Positions 1-6,471 of a DNA stretch of 34,306 nt are shown here, piece after piece (positions within the stretch are counted from its first letter, which is position 1; every line of letters starts with the position of its first letter). Below the pieces are notes generated by a model. The model saw only the letters and a list, made by a program, of their open reading frames with translations, was not told where the DNA came from and ran no database searches. The translations under genes and the position numbers were made by a program. Source of the stretch: CAYLHS01 sp964383535 (lineage in GTDB: Bacteria; Actinomycetota; Acidimicrobiia; Spongiisociales; UBA4744); contig CAYLHS010000017.1 of the NCBI GenBank assembly GCA_964383535.1, forward strand, positions 1 to 34,306. The letters are read 5' to 3'.

Positions 1-46
1 CGCGCCGCCAGCGTTCGTCCTGAGCCAGGATCAAACTCTCCAACGT
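1..46 (-). rRNA. rrs: 16S ribosomal RNA, 5' end only
   Basis: Read on the minus strand, positions 39 to 20 match the universal bacterial 16S 5' sequence (AGAGTTTGATCCTGGCTCAG), followed by GACGAACGCTGGCGGCG. Setting the first A of that stretch as E. coli position 8 puts the mature 5' end near position 46. Only about 46 nt lie in the window; the gene continues leftwards past the edge. Confidence 0.97.
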
Positions 47-172
47 ACAGATACGGGCTCGCCTCGAGAGGCGCTCCCTTGACCTGTCAGAGAGATTGCT
101 CCACGTGTCTCGAGCTTGACAACCCGAGACATGCTGGAGTACGTCCATCCTGACGGCGAGCCGTCGGGATGG
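47..172 (-). other. rRNA operon leader with three hairpins
   Basis: This is the transcribed leader between the rrn promoter and 16S. Three hairpins are visible: CCATCCTGACGG/CCGTCGGGATGG with a CGAG loop (145-172, one wobble pair), TGTCTCG/CGAGACA (106-112 with 125-131), and GCCTC/GAGGC (61-72). None is followed by a U tract, so they look like processing or antitermination elements rather than terminators. I could not find a clear boxA. The stretch 210-319 beyond the promoter holds nothing I can identify. Confidence 0.6.
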
Positions 173-181
173 ATTACTGAC

Positions 182-209
182 TTACTATGACACGCTGTTT
201 AGTTGTCAA
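182..209 (-). promoter_or_regulatory. rRNA operon promoter
   Basis: On the minus strand a perfect -35 box TTGACA (204-209) is followed after 16 nt by TAGTAA (182-187), giving a likely transcription start near 175 and a leader of about 130 nt. The consensus -35 and the position upstream of 16S fit a strong rRNA promoter. Confidence 0.75.
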
Positions 210-319
210 GGAGCCCGGAACGTCCAGGCATGGACACCCGGACCGCTCATTGTACCAGAGTACGTCGCGTCCACAGGACGCGACCCCGCGCCGAAGCCCG
301 GGGCCGGAACTGTAACCGA

Positions 320-348
320 TTCACCCCCCAAGTCAAAACACATAAGAT
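320..348 (+). promoter_or_regulatory. Candidate leaderless promoter of the ABHD18-like gene
   Basis: TTCACC (320-325), a 17 nt spacer, TAAGAT (343-348), then 7 nt to the GTG at 356. This would start transcription at or next to the start codon. The -35 matches TTGACA at 4 of 6 positions. Confidence 0.45.
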
Positions 349-355
349 CGACCTC

Positions 356-1258
356 GTGAACTGGCTCGACAGACTCGCTGTGATATTCATGACGAGGGCT
401 CACACGCGCATCTTCCCCGAGGGCTGGGGCGACCTTCCGACAGCTTCTTCAGTGGTGCTTCCCATCGATGTCGACTGGGGCCACACGAGAGGGGGCACAT
501 CGTTGGAGGTACTCGACGGCACGTTTCCGTCCCCGGCCCCTCTTCCACCCACCGCCGCCACCGGACATGTTCGGTGGTATCGACCCAGGCAGGCGCGAGG
601 TGTATGTCTTCTGCTCGCCGCCTCCAACGAAGAAGGGTACGGCCGTCGGACCTCCCTGGCTCGTCAGCTCGCAGAAGAACGTATCGGGTCACTTCTTCTC
701 GAGAATCCGTACTATGGGGCGCGCCGGGTCCACGAGTCCTCTCCACCGGTGCGCACCGTCGGTGAGCTGCTGACGATGGGTTCCGCAGCGGTGCAGGAGG
801 CGCACGGGCTTCTGCTCGGCATCGAGGGGCCGATGCCCGGTGTGTCGGGCTACTCCATGGGAGGGAACGTCGCAGCGCTCGTCGCCGCCACCTACCCGGC
901 TCCCATCGTGGCAATCCCGCTGGCGCCTTCCCCGTCTCCCGCCGCCGTCTTCACCGAGGGTGTCCTCTCGACCTTCGTCGATTGGAGGTCGCTCGCCTGC
1001 TCTCGATCCGAGTTGGCCGACGTTCTCGATCGTGTCTCCGTTCTCTCCCTCCCTCCTCCCATCCGACCCGATCTCACGATCATCGTCGGTGCCCGCGCCG
1101 ACGGCTACATCCCTGCGGCCGCGGTCGAGTCCATCCACCGACATTGGGCAGGCTCCGAACTTCGGTGGGAGCCCGGTGGCCATGTGTCGTTGGCCACGAT
1201 CGGGCGGGCGCGCCTCGCTCGAGCGATCGTCGACGGATTCAACCGAGCAGTCGGATGA
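356..1258 (+). CDS. ABHD18-like alpha/beta hydrolase
   Basis: A 300-residue alpha/beta hydrolase most like the ABHD18 (DUF2048) family. Visible family hallmarks are the LLLENPYYGARR stretch, the nucleophile elbow GYSMGG (Ser167), an acid in GARADGYIP (Asp249) and a C-terminal His in GGHVS (His276), so the triad looks complete. There is no signal peptide; it is probably cytosolic. The substrate is unknown. I chose GTG 356 because the residues that follow (NWLDRL ... EGWG) align with the N-terminus of human ABHD18 as I recall it, and a TANNNT box lies 7 nt upstream; ATG 389 is the alternative. It stands alone beside the rRNA promoter and its 3' end overlaps the 3' end of convergent tyrS by 20 nt. 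Confidence 0.8.
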   Translation: MNWLDRLAVIFMTRAHTRIFPEGWGDLPTASSVVLPIDVDWGHTRGGTSLEVLDGTFPSPAPLPPTAATGHVRWYRPRQARGVCLLLAASNEEGYGRRTSLARQLAEERIGSLLLENPYYGARRVHESSPPVRTVGELLTMGSAAVQEAHGLLLGIEGPMPGVSGYSMGGNVAALVAATYPAPIVAIPLAPSPSPAAVFTEGVLSTFVDWRSLACSRSELADVLDRVSVLSLPPPIRPDLTIIVGARADGYIPAAAVESIHRHWAGSELRWEPGGHVSLATIGRARLARAIVDGFNRAVG

Positions 1259-2417
1259 ACCGACGCTTGCCCACCTGGATCGTCACTCCATCCAGCGTGT
1301 CACGGCTCACCTCGAGAACATGGACGGCTTCACCACCGAGTTTCACAGCACCCTGATCGATCAGCCGCCTGGCTTCCGACGAGGAACCGACGAGACCTGC
1401 GTCCTTCAGCGCCGTGGGAAGGTAGACGGGATCGCCCTCAGGGAGTGCAAACTCCGGGACGTCTTCGGGTGCCTTGTGCTCCCTGAACACGTGGTCGAAG
1501 GCCCGCTCAGCGGCTTGGCCGCTCCCCTGCCCGTGGTAGATGTCCACGATTGCCCTCGCCAGACGCCGCTTCGTGTCGGCCGGATGCAGCGCTCCGCTGG
1601 AGAGACCGGCGGCAATCCCGGCAATCTCGCCGGCGGACACATCGGTGCAGAGCTCGTAGTAGGACACCATCTGCTCGTCCGGAATGCTCATCACCTTCCC
1701 GAACATGTCATCGGGTTCGTCATCGATCGCGATGTAGTTACCGAGGGATTGCGACATCTTGTGGACACCATCCGTCCCGATGAGCAGCGGCATGGTGAAG
1801 GGAATCTGTGATTCCTGTCCGGCGCGCTCCTGAAGCATCCGTCCCATCATCAGATTCCAGAGCTGATCGGAGCCGCCCAACTCGACATCCGCTTCTACGG
1901 CCACAGAGTCCATGCCTTGTAGCAAGGGGTACAAGAACTCCATCAACGAGATCGGTGACTGCTGCTGGTACCGCTTCGCGAAGTCGCCCCGCTCGAGCAT
2001 CTGCGCCACTGTCACGTGCGAGGTCATCTCGAGAACCTCCACCATGTCCAGGCCGGCCAGCCATTCGGAGTTGTGCCTGACCTCCAATGGCTCAGGGAGC
2101 AGGATCGTGGCGAAACTGTCGAGGATCCGCTCGGCGTACCCGTTCACTTCCTCTACCGAAAGGCGCCGCCGAGTTTCACTCTTGCCCGACGGGTCGCCGA
2201 CCTGCGCGGTGAAATCACCGATGATCAACACCGCCGTATGGCCGAGTTCCTGGAACTGCCGCAGCTTGCGAAGAACCACCGCCCACCCAAGAGTGATGGC
2301 GGGTGCGGTGGGATCTACACCAAGCTTGACGCGAAGTGGCCGACCCCTGTCGAGGCGCTCCTTCAAGGCCTCCTCGGTCACGACCCGTTCGGTTCCTCGA
2401 AGGAGTTGTTCGAGCAT
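1239..2417 (-). CDS. tyrS: Tyrosyl-tRNA synthetase (TyrZ-type)
   Basis: Charges tRNA-Tyr with tyrosine in the cytoplasm. The 392-residue protein has the class I Rossmann core starting with KLGVDPTAP, the second signature KMSQS (about 220-224, the variant typical of TyrZ), and a C-terminal S4 RNA-binding domain (about 330-390, ALKDAGLVGSSSEARRLIDQG). The first signature is odd: where HIGH or HLGH is expected the sequence reads TLGW (42-45), so both histidines are missing. The adjoining DPT, FDPT-type Thr and KMSQS are intact, and the frame is open throughout. The start ATG has no Shine-Dalgarno but has a -10 box 6 nt upstream. The neighbour mpg and nearby pheST-argF match the mycobacterial arrangement. 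Confidence 0.95.
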   Translation of the reverse strand: MLEQLLRGTERVVTEEALKERLDRGRPLRVKLGVDPTAPAITLGWAVVLRKLRQFQELGHTAVLIIGDFTAQVGDPSGKSETRRRLSVEEVNGYAERILDSFATILLPEPLEVRHNSEWLAGLDMVEVLEMTSHVTVAQMLERGDFAKRYQQQSPISLMEFLYPLLQGMDSVAVEADVELGGSDQLWNLMMGRMLQERAGQESQIPFTMPLLIGTDGVHKMSQSLGNYIAIDDEPDDMFGKVMSIPDEQMVSYYELCTDVSAGEIAGIAAGLSSGALHPADTKRRLARAIVDIYHGQGSGQAAERAFDHVFREHKAPEDVPEFALPEGDPVYLPTALKDAGLVGSSSEARRLIDQGAVKLGGEAVHVLEVSRDTLDGVTIQVGKRRFIRLLG

Positions 2418-2423
2418 GTGTCG

Positions 2424-2451
2424 AGGTTAGTGGACCACCCCCAAATGCCAG
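2424..2451 (-). promoter_or_regulatory. Candidate leaderless promoter of tyrS
   Basis: On the minus strand CTGGCA (2446-2451), 16 nt, TAACCT (2424-2429), then 6 nt to the tyrS ATG. The -35 matches at 4 of 6 positions. It lies in the 97 nt between divergent tyrS and the PBP gene; I see no convincing plus-strand promoter there. Confidence 0.45.
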
Positions 2452-2514
2452 AGTTGCGGGGGGTAGTCGGTAGCCTGGTGGCAACGGCTCGCCGCGCTGA
2501 CGGGCCCCTAACTC

Positions 2515-4902
2515 ATGAGACGCTGGCTGCCACCCCTCATAGGTCTTTCCCTCGCTGTCGCGTCGTGCGCGATCGCACCGCTCGAGGATCCCGGGCTCGG
2601 AACCCGCGGTCTCACGACGATCGTGTACGCGTCCGACGGGAGCGTCCTGGCTCAGTGGCACGCGGAGGAGGACCGGGCTCTCATCACGTACGACGAGCTT
2701 CCTTCCTCGCTGATCAATGCCGTCGTCGGGATCGAAGATGAGCGCTTCTGGTCGCATGCCGGCGTCGATCTGCGCGCGCTCGCAAGAGCGATCGTGGACA
2801 ACCTCGACTCCGGAGGCGTCGTCGCGGGCGCGTCGACGATCACGCAGCAGTACGTCAAGAACGTCATTCTCACGCCCGAGGTCACCGTCGAACGCAAGCT
2901 CACCGAAGCGGCGCTGGCGCTTCGCCTTGAGAAGACGCTCACCAAGAAACAGATCCTCGAGCGATATCTCAACACCGTCTACTTCGGCGACGGCGCATAC
3001 GGTGTCGGTACCGCCACGGCCCACTTCTTCGGAAAGGAGCCCTCCCAGCTCACCGTCGGGGAGTCGGCACTCCTCGCAGGACTCATCCAATCCCCGTCGG
3101 ACACCGATCCGTACCGCCATCCGGAAGCGGCGCTCGCCAGACGCCGCGTAGTCCTCAACAAGATGGTCGAGTTGGGCTGGCTCTCCGAGGACCAAGCCAG
3201 AGCCGCCGACCAGGAGCCACTCACCCTCCGGCCACGCGATACCGAGAACCACGACCGATACCCGTACTTCACCGAAGAGGTCAAGCAGCTCCTCCTCAAC
3301 GACCCGGCACTCGGCGCCACCGCCCAGGACCGCTACAACGCGCTCTTCAGAGGCGGTCTGCGCATCTACACCACGCTCGATCCCATCGCCCAGGAGGCCG
3401 CCCACGGGGCCATCAACGACGTCCTGGGCGATGCCGCCCCTGACGCAGCGCTGGCGGCCGTCGACCCCCGTACGGGCCACGTGGTCGCGCTCGTCGGCGG
3501 AAGAGACTTCTATGACCCGCAGGACACCCACGCCCAGTTCAACCTGGCCGTCCAGGGTCGCAGACAGGCCGGCTCCTCCTTCAAACCGTTCGCGCTCGCG
3601 GCTGCCTTGGAAGATGGCTTCACGCTCGACACGGTGTTCAAGGGAGGACAGTCCATCACGGTCCAGACGGATTCGGGCCCTTGGTCGGTCGAGAACTACA
3701 ACGGGGCCACATTCCCCGACCTCACCCTCCTCGAGGGGACCGTCTTCAGTGTCAACGTGGTCTATGCGCAGGTCGCCCGCGCCGTGGGCGCCCAGCATGT
3801 CGTCGACGTTGCAGAGGCGGCCGGAATCACCAGCGACCTCAAACCGTATCCATCGATCGTTCTCGGCGCACAGGAAGTCTCCCCTCTCGATATGGCATCG
3901 GCGTACGGAACCTTCGCCTACGACGGAGTTCACGTGGATCCGATCTTCGTGACATCTATCGACACCAGTGAAGGGGTCAACATCTGGGAGCCTGTGCCGA
4001 TCGTCACCCAGGCGATGTCGCGTGACACCGCTCAGCAGGTGACGGCGGCGCTCACCGAGACCGTTCGGCGCGGAACAGGCCAGCAGGCCAAGATCGGACG
4101 CCCCATCGCCGGCAAGACCGGCACCTCGCAGGAGCATCGAGACGCCTGGTTCGTCGGCTACACCCCCGAACTCTCCGCTGCCGTATGGGTGGGCTATGCG
4201 GAGGGACAGATACCCATGGAACCCCCGAACACCCCGTTCACGATCACGGGTGGGACCTGGCCGGCCCAGATCTGGTCACGCTTCGCCTCCGTCGCTTTGG
4301 GCGGAACACCCTATGGGCAGCTCGCCGAAGCCGACACGGATGGGATGGTCACCGTCGAAATCGACCTCTCAACGGGCTTCCTCGCCGGTCCCTACTGCCC
4401 ACGATCGCACGTTGCCAGAATCCGAGTTCCTGCCGACCAGGTCCCGACGGTCGTCTGTCCCGTCCACAACCCCGCAGGCGTGGTAGAGGCCGGCGCCTCC
4501 ACCATCCCTGATGTCATCGGCATGGACCTGGGCACCGCCGTGGAGACTCTCACCACCGCAGGATTCGGCAACCGCATCGAGTGGAAGGACGGCGGGTCGC
4601 TCGCCCAAGGAACAGTGTTCAACCAAGCACCTTCGGGAGGTTTCCCCGCCGAATCCGGCAGCTCCGTCACACTGACCGTCGCAGGGCCGGAACCAGGTTC
4701 GGTGATTCCTTCCCTCATCGGCTTCCCTCTGGCGCAGGCCGTCAAGGATCTGGAGGACATCGGTGTCGCCGTCGACGTGATCACCGAAGCCGAGGCGGAC
4801 CCGAACGATGCGGCCCGCCGGACCGGGGTCGTCTGGAAGCAGGACCCCTCGGCGGGAGCGGCCGCAGATGGGACCACCGTCACACTCTGGGCGAATCCCT
4901 GA
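2515..4902 (+). CDS. Class A penicillin-binding protein with lipobox and two PASTA domains
   Basis: Bifunctional peptidoglycan synthase of 795 residues acting outside the membrane. The glycosyltransferase (GT51) domain is at about 55-225, with catalytic Glu74 in GIEDERFWSH, then GASTITQQ and RKLTEAALA. The transpeptidase domain (about 310-600) has Ser354 in SSFK, SVN (412-414) and KTG (534-536). Two PASTA domains follow (about 662-727 and 729-795). The N-terminus has two Arg, a short hydrophobic run and VASC ending at Cys18, which reads as a lipobox; class A PBPs normally keep an uncleaved transmembrane anchor. It is a single-gene unit, with a GC-rich hairpin one base after the stop. The PASTA domains suggest coupling to a PASTA kinase, as in mycobacterial PonA1; that is inference. 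Confidence 0.93.
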   Translation: MRRWLPPLIGLSLAVASCAIAPLEDPGLGTRGLTTIVYASDGSVLAQWHAEEDRALITYDELPSSLINAVVGIEDERFWSHAGVDLRALARAIVDNLDSGGVVAGASTITQQYVKNVILTPEVTVERKLTEAALALRLEKTLTKKQILERYLNTVYFGDGAYGVGTATAHFFGKEPSQLTVGESALLAGLIQSPSDTDPYRHPEAALARRRVVLNKMVELGWLSEDQARAADQEPLTLRPRDTENHDRYPYFTEEVKQLLLNDPALGATAQDRYNALFRGGLRIYTTLDPIAQEAAHGAINDVLGDAAPDAALAAVDPRTGHVVALVGGRDFYDPQDTHAQFNLAVQGRRQAGSSFKPFALAAALEDGFTLDTVFKGGQSITVQTDSGPWSVENYNGATFPDLTLLEGTVFSVNVVYAQVARAVGAQHVVDVAEAAGITSDLKPYPSIVLGAQEVSPLDMASAYGTFAYDGVHVDPIFVTSIDTSEGVNIWEPVPIVTQAMSRDTAQQVTAALTETVRRGTGQQAKIGRPIAGKTGTSQEHRDAWFVGYTPELSAAVWVGYAEGQIPMEPPNTPFTITGGTWPAQIWSRFASVALGGTPYGQLAEADTDGMVTVEIDLSTGFLAGPYCPRSHVARIRVPADQVPTVVCPVHNPAGVVEAGASTIPDVIGMDLGTAVETLTTAGFGNRIEWKDGGSLAQGTVFNQAPSGGFPAESGSSVTLTVAGPEPGSVIPSLIGFPLAQAVKDLEDIGVAVDVITEAEADPNDAARRTGVVWKQDPSAGAAADGTTVTLWANP

Positions 4903-4925
4903 GCCGAAGCCTGAGGGGCTTCGGC
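4903..4925 (+). terminator. GC-rich hairpin after the PBP gene
   Basis: GCCGAAGCC, loop TGAGG, GGCTTCGGC: a perfect 9 bp stem starting one base after the PBP stop codon. There is no U tract. Its symmetry could let it act on transcription from either side. The region 4926-5043 holds nothing else I can identify. Confidence 0.6.
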
Positions 4926-5043
4926 TGTCATCAGTCTTCGGTCTTCAGTTCTCGGCAAGACCGAGACACAGTGCACTCACAGACCGTGAGCGAGGCCCTC
5001 CGCGAGCGTCGTACCGATGACCGGAAACCCGAGACCGACAACG

Positions 5044-5058
5044 GCGAGCGAAGCTCGC
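5044..5058 (-). terminator. Small hairpin at the end of the pheS-pheT-argF-mpg run
   Basis: GCGAGC, loop, GCTCGC (6 bp stem) directly follows the mpg stop codon on the minus strand. No U tract follows, so termination here is only a possibility. Confidence 0.35.
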
Positions 5059-5582
5059 TACTGCACCAGGACGAACCTCCACAGACGATCGGTCGCCTTG
5101 GTGATCCCCACCCGCGGGGTCGTGATCACTCGACCTGATGCCTGCCCGGGAATCAGACGCACCGGCCCTGTGGCCAGGCTCGTCCCGTCGTGGACGCCGC
5201 TGATCCCGAGCGCCTGGCACAGCTTGCCCGGTCCGTCGCACAGGTGATCGACCCGGCCCCGACGGATTCGCATGAACGCCTCGCCGACGACAGGCACCCC
5301 TGCGCGCAGGAGCACTGCCTCTCCCCTGCCTTCCGGTCCCGTCACGACGTTCGCGCACCAGTGCACGCCGTAGGAGCGGTACACGTACAACGTACCCGCC
5401 GCCATGAACATCGAACGATTGGCACGCTTCACGCCCCGAAACGAGTGACTGGCCTCATCGTCGCTCCCGTAGGCTTCCACCTCGGTCAGCATCACCTCTG
5501 TCGGGTTCCCATCCACCTCGGTCCGCACGCGGGCGCCGAGCAGCATCCGCGCCACCTCCTCGACCGGTAGCGAGGGGATCAT
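5058..5582 (-). CDS. mpg: 3-methyladenine DNA glycosylase (AAG/MPG family)
   Basis: Removes alkylated purines from DNA in base excision repair. The 174-residue protein shows the AAG signature LTEVEAYGSDDEASHSFRG with the catalytic Glu, then RSMF, YVYRSYGVHWCANVV, and GPGKLCQALGI near the middle. It is slightly shorter than many family members but the core is complete. Its ATG overlaps the argF TGA as ATGA, so it is probably translationally coupled and is the last gene of the infC-to-mpg run. Linkage to tyrS two genes away is also found in mycobacteria. Confidence 0.93.
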   Translation of the reverse strand: MIPSLPVEEVARMLLGARVRTEVDGNPTEVMLTEVEAYGSDDEASHSFRGVKRANRSMFMAAGTLYVYRSYGVHWCANVVTGPEGRGEAVLLRAGVPVVGEAFMRIRRGRVDHLCDGPGKLCQALGISGVHDGTSLATGPVRLIPGQASGRVITTPRVGITKATDRLWRFVLVQ

Positions 5583-6469
5583 CCCACGAGGTGCAACAGA
5601 AGCGCCTTGAACGTGTGCAGCCGGTTCTCCGCCTGGTCCAGAATCCGAGATCGGGGGTGGTCAACGACCTCATCCGTGACCTCGCTCCCCCGGTGCGCCG
5701 GGAGGCAGTGCAGGAAGATCGCGTCCGGGTTCGCCTGTTCGAAGAGGCGACCGTCCACTTGGAACGCTGCGAACGCACGGTTGCGTTCGGCTGTTTCCGC
5801 CTCTTGACCCATGGAGGCCCATACGTCCGTGTAGACCACGTCAGCGCCCGTCACCGCCTCAACGGGGTCGTGCGTGACGGCTACCGTCCCGTGGGAGCGA
5901 GCCTTGGCGACGTAGCCTGGATCGGGTTCGTAGCCTCGGGGCGTGGCGAGACGCATCTCCATGCCCATCATCGCTGCGCCCACCATCAGCGAGTGTGCGA
6001 CGTTGTTGCCGTCACCGACGTACGCGAGAACCGTGCCTTTCGGCTCGCGATGTTGGGTGATCGTGTGCAGGTCCGCAAGCGCCTGGCAGGGGTGTTCCAG
6101 ATCCGACAGAAGATTCACGACCGGCGCCTTGGCGTGCGTGGCCACCTGTACGAGATCTTGATGATCGAAGACCCTCATCGCGATCAGATCGAGGTACCTG
6201 TCCAGTACGCCAGCGACGTCCTTGACCGCTTCCCGGGTGCCGAGCCCGACCTCCTGTTGACCGAGGACCACGGGGATCGCCCCTACCTGCGCCGATGCCA
6301 GCTCCGTCGATACTCGCGTTCTCGTCGACGGTTTCTGAAAGAACAACCCGACGCTGCGTCCTCGGAGAGCATCTTCCACCGACGCCGGGTCGGCTCGCAC
6401 AGCTTCGGCGCGTTCGATCACCGAGCGGAGGTCTTCAGGGCTCAGGTCGTCGATGTGAAGAAAGTCCAT
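5579..6469 (-). CDS. argF: Ornithine carbamoyltransferase
   Basis: Makes citrulline from ornithine and carbamoyl phosphate (arginine synthesis, cytoplasm). The 296-residue protein has the carbamoyl-phosphate motif STRTR (48-52), HPCQ, the SMG loop in DVWASMGQE, and HCLPAHRG, which together separate it from aspartate carbamoyltransferase. I chose ATG 6469 because GGAGG sits 9 nt upstream; GTG 6475 overlaps the pheT stop as GTGA but leaves only about 3 nt to the Shine-Dalgarno. No other arginine gene is in the window, so its placement after pheT is a remnant of the pheST-arg cluster seen in other actinobacteria. It also consumes carbamoyl phosphate, whose synthase genes are absent here. Confidence 0.95.
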   Translation of the reverse strand: MDFLHIDDLSPEDLRSVIERAEAVRADPASVEDALRGRSVGLFFQKPSTRTRVSTELASAQVGAIPVVLGQQEVGLGTREAVKDVAGVLDRYLDLIAMRVFDHQDLVQVATHAKAPVVNLLSDLEHPCQALADLHTITQHREPKGTVLAYVGDGNNVAHSLMVGAAMMGMEMRLATPRGYEPDPGYVAKARSHGTVAVTHDPVEAVTGADVVYTDVWASMGQEAETAERNRAFAAFQVDGRLFEQANPDAIFLHCLPAHRGSEVTDEVVDHPRSRILDQAENRLHTFKALLLHLVG

Positions 6470-6471
6470 TG

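Noticed and set aside
116..145. TTGACA on the plus strand as a divergent promoter
   Set aside because: No acceptable -10 box at the correct spacing, and the position is in the rRNA leader hairpin.
203..355. N-terminal extension of the ABHD18-like protein
   Set aside because: The added residues are Arg-rich without family likeness and would begin inside the rRNA promoter.
4926..5043. tRNA or small RNA between the PBP gene and mpg
   Set aside because: No tRNA-like T-loop or cloverleaf and no promoter; only short repeats of a TCTTCGG type.
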